Origin: Aliidiomarina sp. B3213
GTDB taxonomy: Bacteria > Pseudomonadota > Gammaproteobacteria > Enterobacterales > Alteromonadaceae
Assembly (NCBI RefSeq): GCF_003290085.1
Contig: NZ_QMKJ01000001.1
Location: 310,001-374,000 of the forward strand
Length of the DNA: 64,000 bases
Direction: 5' to 3'
The stretch's first letter is position 1. The number at the start of each line of letters is the position of its first letter. The notes below the pieces were generated by a model. The model saw only the letters and a list, made by a program, of their open reading frames with translations. It was not told the origin of the DNA and made no database searches. The position numbers and the translations under genes were made by a program. Positions 18,861-31,472 of the stretch are shown here, piece by piece.

Positions 18861-21044
18861 ATGGTGCAAGTTAGAGAACTGCACGTCGATAAATTACTAG
18901 ATAAAAACGTCGATTGGCTCGCCTCGATAGAAGACAAGTCTGTAAGAGAAGACCTAGCAAAGCTCGACAGCGTACTTTCCCCTTACGCCAATAAAAATAC
19001 CTCGCTCACATTTAAAGCAAGAGAGATGGTGGTTATTCTTGCTGAACTCAATTTAGAGCGCCAAGGTTTGTTAGCGGCCCTTTGTGTCCCTTATTACGAC
19101 CAAGGTGTTATCACCGAAGAGCAGTTATTGAAGCTCTGTCCATCCGATGTAGCTAAACTAGCAAGCACCGTGCACCAAATGCAGAGCATTTCCGAGTTAC
19201 AGCATTTTAGACGCGGTAAGCCTAGCGACACTCAGATTGATGTTGTTCGCCGCATGCTGTTGGCGATGGTGGAAGATGTACGCGCAGTACTTATTAAACT
19301 CGCAGAACGTATTTGTCAGCTTCGCGTAGTTAAAAATGCGGACGAAGAAGAACGGGTGCTTACCGCAAAAGAATGTAGCGAAATTTATGCTCCGTTAGCT
19401 AACCGCTTAGGAATAGGTCAGCTTAAATGGGAACTGGAAGATTTAGCGTTCCGTTTTTTGCACCCTGACGTATATAAGCAAATTGCCAAACAACTCGATG
19501 AAAAGCGAACACAACGAGAAACCTATATCACTCAGTTTGTTGACGACCTACAAGAGGCGTTAAAAAAACACGATGTAGATGCTCAGGTATATGGTCGCCC
19601 TAAGCATATCTTTAGTATTTACAAGAAAATGCAGAAGAAGAAGCTCGAGTTTGACGAATTATTCGACATTCGTGCAGTTCGTATCATAACCAACAGTTTA
19701 AAAGATTGTTACGCTGCATTAGGTGTGGTGCATACCAAGTGGCGTCACCTAGCGAGTGAATTTGACGACTACGTAGCAACACCTAAAGCGAATGGGTATC
19801 AGTCGATTCACACCGTAGTTGTTGGTCCTGAACAGAAAGTAGTTGAGATTCAAATTCGTAGCCACGAAATGCATGACGATGCGGAGTTAGGTGTAGCCGC
19901 GCATTGGATGTATAAGGAAGGTCAGGTAACCGGTAAAGCTCATGGCTATGAAGAGAAAATAGCATGGCTGCGTAAGCTTCTCGCTTGGCATGAAGATATG
20001 GCTGAGAACGAAGAGTTAGTACAAGAAATTCGCAGCCAAGTGTTTGAAGACCGGGTTTATGTATTCACGCCAAAAGGCGACGTCATTGACATGCCAGCGG
20101 GATCAACGCCGCTCGACTTTGCTTATTATATCCATAGCCAAGTAGGACACCGCTGCATTGGGGCAAAAGTAGATGGCAGAATTGTGCCTTTTACGTACCA
20201 ACTACAAAATGCTGAAAGAGTTGAGATTCTAACTCAAAAGGAGCCTCAGCCTAAGCGTGACTGGATGAACCCTGCATTAGGTTATCTAGCTTCTAGCCGC
20301 GCGAGAAGTAAAGTTCATACCTACTTCAAAAAACACGATAGAGAACAATATCTTGCCCAGGGGCGAGAGTTATTAGAGCAAGCATTAGCGAAACACAACA
20401 AAACCCTATCCGATGTCAATGAGGCTGTAGCCCGTTTTAATATGACAACGCTTGACGATTTACTCGTAGCCGTAGGGGCGGGCGACGTTCGACTTTATCA
20501 AGTTGTGAACTTCTTAACCCAAGACCCAGAAGATGAAGAAGAGGCTCTTAATAAGCTTACGCAGAAAAAGCGTGCACCGAGTAAAAAGAAATCGAAAGAA
20601 GGTGTTCAAGTCGCGGGTATTGGTAACTTAATGATGAACTTTGCGAAGTGTTGCCAACCCTTGCCTGGGGAGCCTATAGAGGGCTTTATTACGCAAGGGC
20701 GCGGTGTTTCGGTGCATCGCAAAGATTGTGAGCAGCTCATGCAGTTGCTCGATAAGCACCCTGGTCGAGGTATTGACGTTGAATGGGTAGGTAAAAGCCA
20801 TCAATCGTTCTCTGTTGCTTTGAATATTCAAGCGCTGGATCGCCCAGGTTTATTGCATGACATCACCAGCATCTTAAGTCACGAAAAACTTAATGTAGAC
20901 AGTGTTTCAACGGACCATAACGATGACGGACAGGTGTTTGTCACCCTAATGATTTCAGTTCGACATCAAGACGATGTACAGCGTTTGATCGGAAAAATCC
21001 AACAGGTATCACATGTCCTCAAAGTTCAACGCCAAACACACTGA
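18861..21044 (+). CDS. relA: GTP pyrophosphokinase RelA
   Basis: Ribosome-associated (p)ppGpp synthetase of 727 residues (E. coli 744) that signals amino-acid starvation. The N-terminal hydrolase-like domain lacks the HD motif, so it is a synthetase only, not a SpoT. The synthetase domain (about 230-390) has YGRPKHIFSIYKKM and PKANGYQSIHT with the acidic EFDDYV segment. A TGS domain (about 400-460), a helical domain, a conserved Cys region (NFAKCCQPLPGE) and a C-terminal ACT domain (about 650-727) follow. It overlaps the start of mazG. Confidence 0.97.
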   Translation: MVQVRELHVDKLLDKNVDWLASIEDKSVREDLAKLDSVLSPYANKNTSLTFKAREMVVILAELNLERQGLLAALCVPYYDQGVITEEQLLKLCPSDVAKLASTVHQMQSISELQHFRRGKPSDTQIDVVRRMLLAMVEDVRAVLIKLAERICQLRVVKNADEEERVLTAKECSEIYAPLANRLGIGQLKWELEDLAFRFLHPDVYKQIAKQLDEKRTQRETYITQFVDDLQEALKKHDVDAQVYGRPKHIFSIYKKMQKKKLEFDELFDIRAVRIITNSLKDCYAALGVVHTKWRHLASEFDDYVATPKANGYQSIHTVVVGPEQKVVEIQIRSHEMHDDAELGVAAHWMYKEGQVTGKAHGYEEKIAWLRKLLAWHEDMAENEELVQEIRSQVFEDRVYVFTPKGDVIDMPAGSTPLDFAYYIHSQVGHRCIGAKVDGRIVPFTYQLQNAERVEILTQKEPQPKRDWMNPALGYLASSRARSKVHTYFKKHDREQYLAQGRELLEQALAKHNKTLSDVNEAVARFNMTTLDDLLVAVGAGDVRLYQVVNFLTQDPEDEEEALNKLTQKKRAPSKKKSKEGVQVAGIGNLMMNFAKCCQPLPGEPIEGFITQGRGVSVHRKDCEQLMQLLDKHPGRGIDVEWVGKSHQSFSVALNIQALDRPGLLHDITSILSHEKLNVDSVSTDHNDDGQVFVTLMISVRHQDDVQRLIGKIQQVSHVLKVQRQTH

Positions 21045-21897
21045 GTTTCAGGCTCATAAAAATATAGCGGAAGACGCTAGCGTACGCGGTATTGACCGTT
21101 TAAAGGCGGTGATGTCTTGTTTACGCACGCCTGATTTAGGGTGTCCATGGGATACGCAACAGTCTATGCAATCTCTTATCCCTTACACCATCGAGGAAGC
21201 TTATGAGGTTGCAGCAGCTATTGCTGAAGGCGACGAAAATGATATTCAGGGAGAGCTCGGTGACTTGTTATTCCAAGTGATTTTCTATGCCCAAATTACA
21301 CAAGAAAAGAACTGGTATAACTTTGACGACATTGCGGCAAGAGCTGCAGACAAATTAATTTACCGTCATCCGCATGTGTTTTCTCAGAGTTCCTCTTTGG
21401 AGAGCAAAGCAACCACAGTTGATGAAATTAAAGGGCAGTGGGAAGCTTTGAAGCGGCAAGAGCGCGCCAATAAGGAACAAGACGCCAGTGTATTTGCGGA
21501 TATTCCTAACAATCTTCCTGCTATGTTAAGGGCACTGAAAATACAAAAGCGATGCGCTTCAGTAGGCTTTGACTGGGATAGCACAGAACCGGTGATGGGG
21601 AAAATTCTAGAGGAAGTTGAAGAAGTTCGTGAAGTCGTTGAGCAAACCGAGTCGTTTGAAAATCACGAACGTCTGCAAGAAGAGTTAGGTGACCTGCTGT
21701 TTGCGGTAGTTAATTTGACTCGTCATCTTAAAGTTAACCCTGAAACTGCTTTGCAACTGGCGAATCAGAAATTTATGAACCGCTTTCAATATGTCGAAAA
21801 AGCGGTGCGCAGGGAAGAGGGTGATATTTCTAAGTATTCTCTCGAGCAACTCGAAGAATTCTGGCAAGAAGCGAAACGAAAGCTGAAAAGCGACTGA
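21013..21897 (+). CDS. mazG: Nucleoside triphosphate pyrophosphohydrolase MazG
   Basis: Hydrolyses NTPs and dNTPs to monophosphates and, in E. coli, lowers (p)ppGpp during starvation. It has 294 residues with two tandem MazG domains (about 40-140 and 180-275), each with the metal-binding EExxE pattern (PYTIEEAYEVAAA; ILEEVEEVREVVE) and a downstream GDLLF motif. The family core begins at about residue 25 (GIDRLKAVM); the ATG at 21013 adds an N-terminal extension coded by bases that overlap the relA end by 32. No closer ATG or GTG is seen, so I keep it. The relA-mazG pairing fits the shared role. Confidence 0.95.
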   Translation: MSSKFNAKHTEFQAHKNIAEDASVRGIDRLKAVMSCLRTPDLGCPWDTQQSMQSLIPYTIEEAYEVAAAIAEGDENDIQGELGDLLFQVIFYAQITQEKNWYNFDDIAARAADKLIYRHPHVFSQSSSLESKATTVDEIKGQWEALKRQERANKEQDASVFADIPNNLPAMLRALKIQKRCASVGFDWDSTEPVMGKILEEVEEVREVVEQTESFENHERLQEELGDLLFAVVNLTRHLKVNPETALQLANQKFMNRFQYVEKAVRREEGDISKYSLEQLEEFWQEAKRKLKSD

Positions 21898-21906
21898 TAA
21901 AGATTG

Positions 21907-21934
21907 TTGCGAGCGCCTTGCTCGGGTATACTAT
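21907..21934 (+). promoter_or_regulatory. Possible sigma-70 promoter of pyrG
   Basis: TTGCGA (21907-21912), a 16-base spacer and TACTAT (21929-21934) lie in the only gap between mazG and pyrG. TATACT, two bases earlier, is an alternative -10. Pattern only. Confidence 0.42.
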
Positions 21935-21989
21935 TTTCCCGTCTTAAATTACTTTTCCGTTTTAACATTCACCCTGACGCAGCAGGTAA

Positions 21990-24939
<2,950 letters not shown>

Positions 24940-24956
24940 CTCCTTCGCGGATATTG

Positions 24957-25613
24957 ATGCAAACGATGCAGACGGATATCTTTTCACAAACACAACACAG
25001 TGAGGTTTTTGCCGAGCTGTGTTGTGCGCTTTATGAGCGTGAGGTTACAACCCTAGGTTATAGCTCATTTGATCCGGCAAGAATAAAAAGTCGATTGAAA
25101 AGCTTACCGTTCTATATTCAAAAAGCTGCCTGGGGACTTATTTATAGCTCTAGCGAGTTGAAACTGGATATTCAAAACGCCAGCTGGCAGGCGAAGCAGT
25201 CGAATAAACCTCCTAAAAAAACCACTAGTTCAGCATTAGCGACTTGGATAGATAAGCATGTAGCGCCAGGTTTACCACTTCCTGTGTGGGTATCTCAAAA
25301 CGACGTTGTTACTGTAAAGCTAGATTCCGTCGACCGTATAGACTATGAACAAAAGCGGTTCCATTTGAATCGTTGGGGGTGGTTCCACTTTAATGGCGAG
25401 CAGCTACAAGAGGAAGACGCTACCTGTACAGTATTAAAACCGACTAAGACTATTATGGGAGCAGCTGCTGCCGGTCATTGTTGGAATCATCAAGGTAAAT
25501 TGCCACCTGTAGCTCTGTCTTTGCGAGAGCTGTTACTGAGTACGCTTCTAGACTGGCCGAACTTTCAAAGCGTCCGTCAGAACACAGGACCACTTGCAGG
25601 GCTTTTTTCTTGA
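24957..25613 (+). CDS. Unrecognised cytoplasmic protein between eno and ftsB
   Basis: I do not recognise this 218-residue protein. It has no signal peptide, no membrane helix and no Cys cluster. The N-terminal half is helical in character (HSEVFAELCCALYE, SLPFYIQKAAWGLIY); a Lys/Pro/Thr-rich linker lies at about 85-92; the second half has a Trp/His-rich block (FHLNRWGWFHFNG, about 140-155) and a Gly/Ala stretch with GHCWNHQGK (about 172-182). The C-terminus is Leu-rich. ATG 24957 directly follows an in-frame TTG; an ATG three codons on (24966) is also possible. It sits 17 bp after eno, where many relatives have eno next to ftsB. Codon use looks like that of its neighbours, so it is likely a real lineage-restricted gene. 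Confidence 0.8.
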   Translation: MQTMQTDIFSQTQHSEVFAELCCALYEREVTTLGYSSFDPARIKSRLKSLPFYIQKAAWGLIYSSSELKLDIQNASWQAKQSNKPPKKTTSSALATWIDKHVAPGLPLPVWVSQNDVVTVKLDSVDRIDYEQKRFHLNRWGWFHFNGEQLQEEDATCTVLKPTKTIMGAAAAGHCWNHQGKLPPVALSLRELLLSTLLDWPNFQSVRQNTGPLAGLFS

Positions 25614-25639
25614 GTTTAATAAGGTCATAATAAACTCAA
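25610..25639. repeat. Inverted repeat at the 3' end of the unrecognised gene
   Basis: TTGAGTTTA (25610-25618) and TAAACTCAA (25631-25639) form a perfect 9-bp inverted repeat with a 12-base spacer. The first arm includes the TGA stop. It is too AU-rich and lacks a T-tract on the plus strand, so it may be a weak hairpin or an operator before ftsB rather than a terminator. Confidence 0.45.
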
Positions 25640-25661
25640 ATAATAAGAAAGGCATGTTGGA

Positions 25662-25970
25662 ATGCGTATTCTCACGTTGGTTATGGTTCTCATTGTACTC
25701 GCCTTACAATATCGCGTTTGGTTTGGCGAGTATGGTGCGCGTGATATTCGTGAGCTTAAACAAGAGGTTTTAAGGCAACAAGAGGCTAACGCAACGGTTG
25801 CTCAGCGGAACCAACTTATGTACGCCGATATTGAAGACCTAAGGAATGCACACGAAGCGGTTGAAGAACGTGCTCGCAACGAGCTCGGTTTAATTCGTGA
25901 GAATGAAACATTTTTCCGTATGATTCCCCGTGAACACGAAACTACCGAAGAGAGTGAATCACCATTGTGA
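25662..25970 (+). CDS. ftsB: Cell division protein FtsB
   Basis: Bitopic inner-membrane protein of 102 residues that joins FtsL and FtsQ in the divisome. One N-terminal membrane helix (about residues 3-20) is followed by a periplasmic coiled coil (about 28-72) containing EERARNELGLIRENE, the family hallmark. The stop overlaps the GTG start of ispD by four bases, the same ftsB-ispD arrangement as in E. coli. Confidence 0.96.
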   Translation: MRILTLVMVLIVLALQYRVWFGEYGARDIRELKQEVLRQQEANATVAQRNQLMYADIEDLRNAHEAVEERARNELGLIRENETFFRMIPREHETTEESESPL

Positions 25971-26668
25971 GTGTTGTTGCTGTAGTTCCTGCTGCTGGAG
26001 TTGGCTCGCGCATGGGTGCCGACCGACCGAAGCAGTACTTGCCACTTTTCGATACCACTATTCTTGAACATACGGTGAATCAACTTCTAGGTACTGAATG
26101 TATTGAGCGTGTTTATATTGCTATCAGTCAAAATGACCAATATTTTCATGAGCTTCAGTTCGACGATAAGACGAGAATAACGCGAGTTACCGGTGGTGAA
26201 ACTAGAGCGGAATCGGTACTGAATGCGTTAGCGGCGGTAGCAGAAAAATATGAAACAAATACGCTGGTTGTAGTGCATGACGCAGCTCGTCCGGGTATTA
26301 CGCCTCAGTTGATTTTAAAGGCTGTCCAGGTAGCCGAGCAAGATCCGCAGAACGGTACGGTTGTTTGTGTAAAGGCTACCGATACAATGAAAAGTGTATC
26401 GAATGGTTTAGTGAATAAAACATTAAATCGAGAACACATCTACCATGCGTTAACTCCACAGATATTTGAATTAAAAAGCCTGCAAGCTCATCTATGTAAT
26501 GCATTAGAGAGTGGTGTTGCGGTGACTGATGAGTCTTCGGCAATGGAGTGGGCTGGGCTTACGCCTGCAGTTGTCGAGGGCAATGCGAGTTTGCGCAAAA
26601 TAACGTGTAGAGAAGACTTAATTATGGTTCGAGCTCTGTTAGAGCAGGCCTCCGAAGACAAAGGTTAA
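25967..26668 (+). CDS. ispD: 2-C-methyl-D-erythritol 4-phosphate cytidylyltransferase IspD, GTG start
   Basis: Third step of the MEP isoprenoid pathway: joins CTP and methylerythritol phosphate. It has 233 residues. The nucleotide loop [21 protein letters not shown] and the motif VVHDAARPG are typical. The GTG at 25967 overlaps the ftsB TGA. It is followed 4 bp later by ispF, the enzyme two steps on. Confidence 0.98.
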   Translation: MSVVAVVPAAGVGSRMGADRPKQYLPLFDTTILEHTVNQLLGTECIERVYIAISQNDQYFHELQFDDKTRITRVTGGETRAESVLNALAAVAEKYETNTLVVVHDAARPGITPQLILKAVQVAEQDPQNGTVVCVKATDTMKSVSNGLVNKTLNREHIYHALTPQIFELKSLQAHLCNALESGVAVTDESSAMEWAGLTPAVVEGNASLRKITCREDLIMVRALLEQASEDKG

Positions 26669-26672
26669 TGAA

Positions 26673-27149
26673 ATGCGAATAGGTCAAGGCTTTGATGTTC
26701 ACAAGTTTGGTGGTGAAGGACCGGTTACGCTGTTGGGTGTAAAAGTTCCTTCAGAGCAAGGCTTGCTAGCGCATTCAGATGGTGATGTTGGACTTCATGC
26801 ACTTGCTGATGCCTTTTTGGGAGCTATAGGTGAAGGTGATATTGGTGTTTGGTTTCCTGATAACGACCCTCAATATAAAGGCGCAGATAGCAGTGTGTTA
26901 TTGCAGGCTGTTTTTAAGCGGGTTTTAGACTTAGGTTATAACGTAGGAAATTTGGACGTTACTTTAATTTGTGAAGCCCCAAAGGTTAACCCATACCGAG
27001 AAGCAATGAAGAATCGTATTGCTGAGATCCTAGGTATTTCTACGAGCCTGGTCAATGTGAAAGCAACGACCACTGAAAAGCTCGGATTTACCGGCAGAAA
27101 AGAGGGTATTGCAGCAATGGCTACCGTACTTTTGGTTGGACAAAGTTAA
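26673..27149 (+). CDS. ispF: 2-C-methyl-D-erythritol 2,4-cyclodiphosphate synthase IspF
   Basis: Forms the cyclic diphosphate in the MEP isoprenoid pathway. It has 158 residues, the normal length. The zinc ligands Asp8 and His10 are in the N-terminal GFDVHKF, and the motif [16 protein letters not shown] and the C-terminal [11 protein letters not shown] are present. Its TAA overlaps the ATG of truD by one base (TAATG). Confidence 0.99.
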   Translation: MRIGQGFDVHKFGGEGPVTLLGVKVPSEQGLLAHSDGDVGLHALADAFLGAIGEGDIGVWFPDNDPQYKGADSSVLLQAVFKRVLDLGYNVGNLDVTLICEAPKVNPYREAMKNRIAEILGISTSLVNVKATTTEKLGFTGRKEGIAAMATVLLVGQS

Positions 27150-28171
27150 TGGATTGGAGTTACGAAACACAAAAGCCAGAAGTGACCGGAACACTTCGTG
27201 ATACGCCACAGGACTTCCAAGTGGTAGAGGTTTTAGGTTTTGAACCCGAGGCTAACGAACGAGGGCAACACTTTTGGCTAGACGTTGAGAAAATCGATAA
27301 CAACACCGACTACGTGGCGAGAGCGCTAGCTAAGTTTGCGGAGGTTCCTCCTAGTTCCGTAAGTTACTCTGGCCTAAAAGATAGAAATGCTGTCACACGC
27401 CAATGGTTTTCAGTTGAACTTAACGCATTAAGTGAAGTGGACTGGGCGCAATTTGAATTAGACAATACGCGTGTATTGCAAGTTGTTCAGTCGACGAGAA
27501 AGCTACGCCGAGGTACACACAAGTTTAATCGGTTTGTGATACGTGTGAAAAACCTGCAAGGCAATGTGAAGCAGCTAGAGCAGCGCTTAGTCCATATACA
27601 AAACGATGGCGTTCCTAATTATTTTGGAGAGCAACGGTTTGGGCGAGATCAGCATAATTTAGCGATAGCTGAATCTATATTTTCAGGTAAAAAGGTCAAA
27701 AATAGACAAGCGAGAAGTATGGCGCTTTCTGCGGCCCGTTCTTGGATTTTTAATCACTACGTTAGTAAACGTCTAAAACAATATGGTGCAAGCCATATTT
27801 TAAAAGGCGATGTTATGCAGCTCTCAGGCTCCAACTCGGTGTTTGCAAGTTCAGAAGATGATAACTTAGATGAGCTGACAGAGAGGTTAGCTGCGGGAGA
27901 TGTACGTATTACTGGGCCGTTAGTTGGGCGGGGTAAAGAACTTGTTTCTAGCGACGCGAAAGTCTTTGAAGATTCGGTTGTCGAACAGTTTAGAGATTGG
28001 CAGGATAACCTTATTAAAATTGGTTTAGAAGCCTCAAGACGACCGATTTGGTTGAAGCCTGAAGCATTTGAATGGGAGCTTTCTGAAAATGAACTCGTCC
28101 TATCATTTACTTTAGAAACAGGCGCTTTTGCGACCGCAGTAATTCGTGAATTGGTAGACGTTCAAGGTTAA
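27149..28171 (+). CDS. truD: tRNA pseudouridine(13) synthase TruD
   Basis: Isomerises uridine 13 of glutamate tRNA to pseudouridine. It has 340 residues (E. coli 349). The catalytic Asp is D78 in [13 protein letters not shown]. The second family motif, [12 protein letters not shown], at about residue 153, and the inserted TRUD domain after it are present. It lies between ispF and surE in the conserved order, with a one-base overlap and a 2-bp gap. Confidence 0.97.
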   Translation: MDWSYETQKPEVTGTLRDTPQDFQVVEVLGFEPEANERGQHFWLDVEKIDNNTDYVARALAKFAEVPPSSVSYSGLKDRNAVTRQWFSVELNALSEVDWAQFELDNTRVLQVVQSTRKLRRGTHKFNRFVIRVKNLQGNVKQLEQRLVHIQNDGVPNYFGEQRFGRDQHNLAIAESIFSGKKVKNRQARSMALSAARSWIFNHYVSKRLKQYGASHILKGDVMQLSGSNSVFASSEDDNLDELTERLAAGDVRITGPLVGRGKELVSSDAKVFEDSVVEQFRDWQDNLIKIGLEASRRPIWLKPEAFEWELSENELVLSFTLETGAFATAVIRELVDVQG

Positions 28172-28173
28172 GC

Positions 28174-28923
28174 ATGAAAATTCTTTTAAGCAATGATGAT
28201 GGTGTTAGAGCTCCGGGCTTAAAAGCCTTGAATGAAGCTTTATGTGACATAGCAGAGGTGAGAGTTATCGCGCCTGACCGTAACTGTAGCGGAGCCAGTA
28301 ACTCGTTAACTCTACATAGTCCCTTGCGTGTTGAGAAACTTGAGAACGGTTTTTATTCTGTAAACGGTACACCAACAGACTGCGTTCACATTGGTACTAA
28401 CTCTCCGCTAAGCGACACACCTGATTTAGTTGTATCGGGTATTAATGATGCTCCAAACATGGGCGATGACGTTATTTATTCTGGCACGGTTGCGGCAGCG
28501 ACAGAGGGGCGTCACATGGGGTTTCCGGCTATTGCGGTCTCGATGGGAAGTTACGGCCATGAACATTATGAAACTGCAGCCCGTGTTGTAGCAGATTTAG
28601 TTAAAAGGCTTCAAGGTGAGCCGCTCTCTGCTGACTTTGTATTGAATGTGAATGTTCCTAATGTTCCATACGACAGTTTGAAAGGCTTACGGTTAACGAG
28701 ATTGGGTAGCCGACACAAAGCTGAGGGTATGATTCATCAAAAGGATCCTCGGGGAAACGATATTTATTGGTATGGCCCAGTTGGGCATAAGCGAGACGAT
28801 GGCCCAGGTACTGATTTTGCAGCAGTGCATGAGGGCTATGTTTCGGTTACACCTATTACTGTAGACATGACAGCACATAGAGATTGGGAATTAATGGAGA
28901 AGTGGCTTAACAATTATGCTTAA
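28174..28923 (+). CDS. surE: 5'/3'-nucleotidase SurE
   Basis: Metal-dependent phosphatase of 249 residues acting on nucleoside monophosphates, linked to stationary-phase survival. The metal-binding pair D8/D9 lies in [12 protein letters not shown]; the motifs [20 protein letters not shown] and [20 protein letters not shown] complete the active site. It overlaps pcm by 8 bp, and the surE-pcm-nlpD-rpoS order is that of E. coli. Confidence 0.98.
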   Translation: MKILLSNDDGVRAPGLKALNEALCDIAEVRVIAPDRNCSGASNSLTLHSPLRVEKLENGFYSVNGTPTDCVHIGTNSPLSDTPDLVVSGINDAPNMGDDVIYSGTVAAATEGRHMGFPAIAVSMGSYGHEHYETAARVVADLVKRLQGEPLSADFVLNVNVPNVPYDSLKGLRLTRLGSRHKAEGMIHQKDPRGNDIYWYGPVGHKRDDGPGTDFAAVHEGYVSVTPITVDMTAHRDWELMEKWLNNYA

Positions 28924-29560
28924 GAATTTTCAGGGACAGGCTCGTAAATTAGTTGAATTATTAAAAAGCCTAGATGTTAAAAATACGCAAGTTTTACAAG
29001 TGGTAGAGCGCACACCTCGCCATGCTTTTATGCCTGAGTCTCTGGCTCATAAAGCTTATGAGAATACAGCTTTACCTATTGGTAACGGGCAAACTATTTC
29101 ACAACCTTTTATTGTTGCGAAAATGACAGCGCTGTTGTTAGATGCTGAGCGCCCGATGGAAAAGGTTCTTGAGATAGGCACGGGTTCTGGATATCAGACA
29201 GCTATTCTCGCTCAATTAGTAGATCGAGTTTTCTCAGTAGAGCGAATTAGCCCTTTGCAGTATCAAGCGAAACGTCGTTTAAAAGCCTTGGATCTTCACA
29301 ACATTAATATGAAACATGGCGATGGATGGCTAGGTTGGAATAGCAAAGGACCATTTGACGGTATTTTGGTTACTGCTGCTGCATCTGAAGTACCTCAAGC
29401 ATTGTTAGAGCAGCTTAGTGAAGACGGTGGACGAATGGTTATTCCTGTGGGTGAAGATGTGCAGGAGTTACGTGTTATTGAACGCCAAGGTGACGAATAC
29501 AAAATACAAGCGCTAGGCGAAGTGCGCTTCGTGCCATTAGTGCAAGGAAAGTTAACTTAG
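28916..29560 (+). CDS. pcm: Protein-L-isoaspartate O-methyltransferase
   Basis: Uses S-adenosylmethionine to repair isoaspartyl residues in aged proteins. It has 214 residues. The family motif [17 protein letters not shown] (about 58-74) and the SAM site [15 protein letters not shown] (about 83-97) are intact. The start lies within the last codons of surE. It fits a stationary-phase survival cluster leading to rpoS. Confidence 0.98.
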   Translation: MLKNFQGQARKLVELLKSLDVKNTQVLQVVERTPRHAFMPESLAHKAYENTALPIGNGQTISQPFIVAKMTALLLDAERPMEKVLEIGTGSGYQTAILAQLVDRVFSVERISPLQYQAKRRLKALDLHNINMKHGDGWLGWNSKGPFDGILVTAAASEVPQALLEQLSEDGGRMVIPVGEDVQELRVIERQGDEYKIQALGEVRFVPLVQGKLT

Positions 29561-29577
29561 GAAGGGAAACGTACCTC

Positions 29578-30459
29578 ATGAGAACAATACAATCGCTGAA
29601 GATAGTTGCTTATGGGGTGGGTTCTTTCCTGTTGTTGTCTTGTGCGTCTCCACATACGCCAGCACCAGTAGAGCAAGTTTACCGCGGTGCGACTTACCAC
29701 GACTATCAACAAGCCTCATGGAGTGCGGACACCTACGAAGTGAGACCGGGTGATACACTGTATTCTATTGCCTTTCGTGCCAATATGGATATGCGAGAGA
29801 TTACCCGTATAAACCAACTACAAGAGCCATTCACTATATATCCGGGACAAGTATTGCAGCTTCGTGGAGGCTCGAATTCTCCTTCAGTTCCAAACTCTAC
29901 AAGAAGTACAGTTAGTCAAAATAGTAATAATAACTCAGACATTTCCCAACGAAATGATCTAACCGAGCCAGTTGCCACCGCTAGCCAAGCGGAGTATGGT
30001 GAAAATGTAACCACAGAAAAAGAACCAGAAATTCAGCCGATTACTGAAAGGGTTCAACGTCGAGAGCGACAAGTTCGAAATGCTGATCTGCGTTGGAGAT
30101 GGCCTTCAACTGGCAATGTTTCTAGGCGCTTTTCAACGCAAGCCCCAGCGAACAATGGCATGGAATTTAGCGGTCAACGGGGAGATGCAGTGGTTGCTGC
30201 AGAAGCTGGCAAGGTCGTTTATACCGGAACTGCATTAAGAGGTTATGGTCGCTTAATCATAATGAAACATAACGATGATTATATAACAGCTTACGGCCAC
30301 AATGACGAAATCCTAGTTGAGGAACAACAGTGGGTTGAGGCCGGCGAGCAAATAGCGACGATGGGTAGTAGCGGTAGAAGTGATGTTCGACTTAGGTTTG
30401 AAATGAGGTTTCGAGGCAATTCAGTTAACCCAGAGAACTATTTGCCACGCTCACGATAA
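29578..30459 (+). CDS. nlpD: Lipoprotein NlpD (LysM plus degenerate LytM domain)
   Basis: Outer-membrane lipoprotein of 293 residues; in E. coli NlpD activates the amidase AmiC at the division site. A lipobox LLLSC ends the signal peptide (Cys at about residue 22). A LysM domain (about 57-100, YEVRPGDTLYSIA) binds peptidoglycan, an Asn/Ser-rich linker follows, and a LytM/M23 domain lies at about 180-293. The zinc ligands of active M23 enzymes are missing (GMEFSG and RLRFEMR in place of the HxxxD and HxH motifs), so it is an activator, not a hydrolase. Transcription of rpoS usually starts within nlpD in related bacteria. Confidence 0.95.
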   Translation: MRTIQSLKIVAYGVGSFLLLSCASPHTPAPVEQVYRGATYHDYQQASWSADTYEVRPGDTLYSIAFRANMDMREITRINQLQEPFTIYPGQVLQLRGGSNSPSVPNSTRSTVSQNSNNNSDISQRNDLTEPVATASQAEYGENVTTEKEPEIQPITERVQRRERQVRNADLRWRWPSTGNVSRRFSTQAPANNGMEFSGQRGDAVVAAEAGKVVYTGTALRGYGRLIIMKHNDDYITAYGHNDEILVEEQQWVEAGEQIATMGSSGRSDVRLRFEMRFRGNSVNPENYLPRSR

Positions 30460-30485
30460 CACTAGGTTGAAACCTAGGAGGACGT

Positions 30486-31472
30486 ATGGCTGGTACACAA
30501 GATGCTTCGAAAGCGTCGGAAGATAACTATGAAGAGCTGAACCAAGAGCAAGAAGTTCTCAACGAAGATGATGCTCGTAACGAGATTGACGAAGAACTAG
30601 AGGAAGCTCTAGCAAGCCAAAACAAATACCAGAAAAAACTCGATGCCACTCAAATGTACTTGGGTGAAATCGGTTTCTCACCTTTATTAACTGCCGAAGA
30701 AGAAGTTTACTTTGCACGCAAGGCTTTAAAAGGCTGCGTGAAGTCTCGTCAACGTATGATTGAGAGTAACTTACGTTTGGTAGTTAAAATTGCACGCCGT
30801 TATAACAATCGAGGTTTGGCCTTATTAGACCTAATCGAAGAGGGTAATCTCGGCTTAATTCGTGCGGTAGAAAAGTTTGACCCTGAGCGGGGCTTTCGTT
30901 TTTCAACCTATGCCACTTGGTGGATCCGTCAAACTATTGAACGGGCGATCATGAATCAAACTCGCACGATCAGGCTACCGATTCATGTTGTCAAAGAGTT
31001 GAACGTATACCTGCGCGCGGCTCGCGAACTTGCCCATAAACTCGATCACGAACCTACTGCTGAAGATATAGCACGTAGCCTGGAAAAGCCTGTTGCTGAC
31101 GTAAACAAAATGCTGCGACTCAATGAACGCATCTCTTCTGTAGACACACCAATCGCTGGTGATAGCGAAAAAGGGCTGTTAGACATTATTGCTGATGAAA
31201 AGGCTGGTGGTCCCGAGTCGATTTTACAAGATGACGATATGCATGATCGTATCGTAGATTGGTTGGACGAACTGAACCCGAAACAAAAAGAAGTGTTGGC
31301 ACGTCGTTTCGGATTAATTGGTTACGAACCGTCCACTCTAGAGGATGTCGGGCGAGAGATTGGGCTCACTCGTGAGAGAGTACGCCAAATTCAAGTGGAA
31401 GCCTTGCGCCGCCTTAAAGACATATTGCAGCAACAAGGCTTAAGCTTAGAAGCCATATTCTCTCTGAATTAA
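30486..31472 (+). CDS. rpoS: RNA polymerase sigma factor RpoS
   Basis: Stationary-phase and general-stress sigma factor of 328 residues (E. coli 330). Region 1.2 (about 55-90, [15 protein letters not shown]), region 2 ([32 protein letters not shown]), region 3 and region 4 with the helix-turn-helix ([18 protein letters not shown]) are complete. The acidic N-terminal region (about 10-45) is longer in Glu/Asp than usual. A GGAGG-type Shine-Dalgarno (TAGGAGG) gives a firm start. Its stop overlaps the stop of the convergent mutS. Confidence 0.98.
   Translation: MAGTQDASKASEDNYEELNQEQEVLNEDDARNEIDEELEEALASQNKYQKKLDATQMYLGEIGFSPLLTAEEEVYFARKALKGCVKSRQRMIESNLRLVVKIARRYNNRGLALLDLIEEGNLGLIRAVEKFDPERGFRFSTYATWWIRQTIERAIMNQTRTIRLPIHVVKELNVYLRAARELAHKLDHEPTAEDIARSLEKPVADVNKMLRLNERISSVDTPIAGDSEKGLLDIIADEKAGGPESILQDDDMHDRIVDWLDELNPKQKEVLARRFGLIGYEPSTLEDVGREIGLTRERVRQIQVEALRRLKDILQQQGLSLEAIFSLN

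Noticed and set aside
29578-30459. Active M23 endopeptidase role for NlpD
   Set aside because: The metal-binding His and Asp residues are replaced; it fits an amidase activator.
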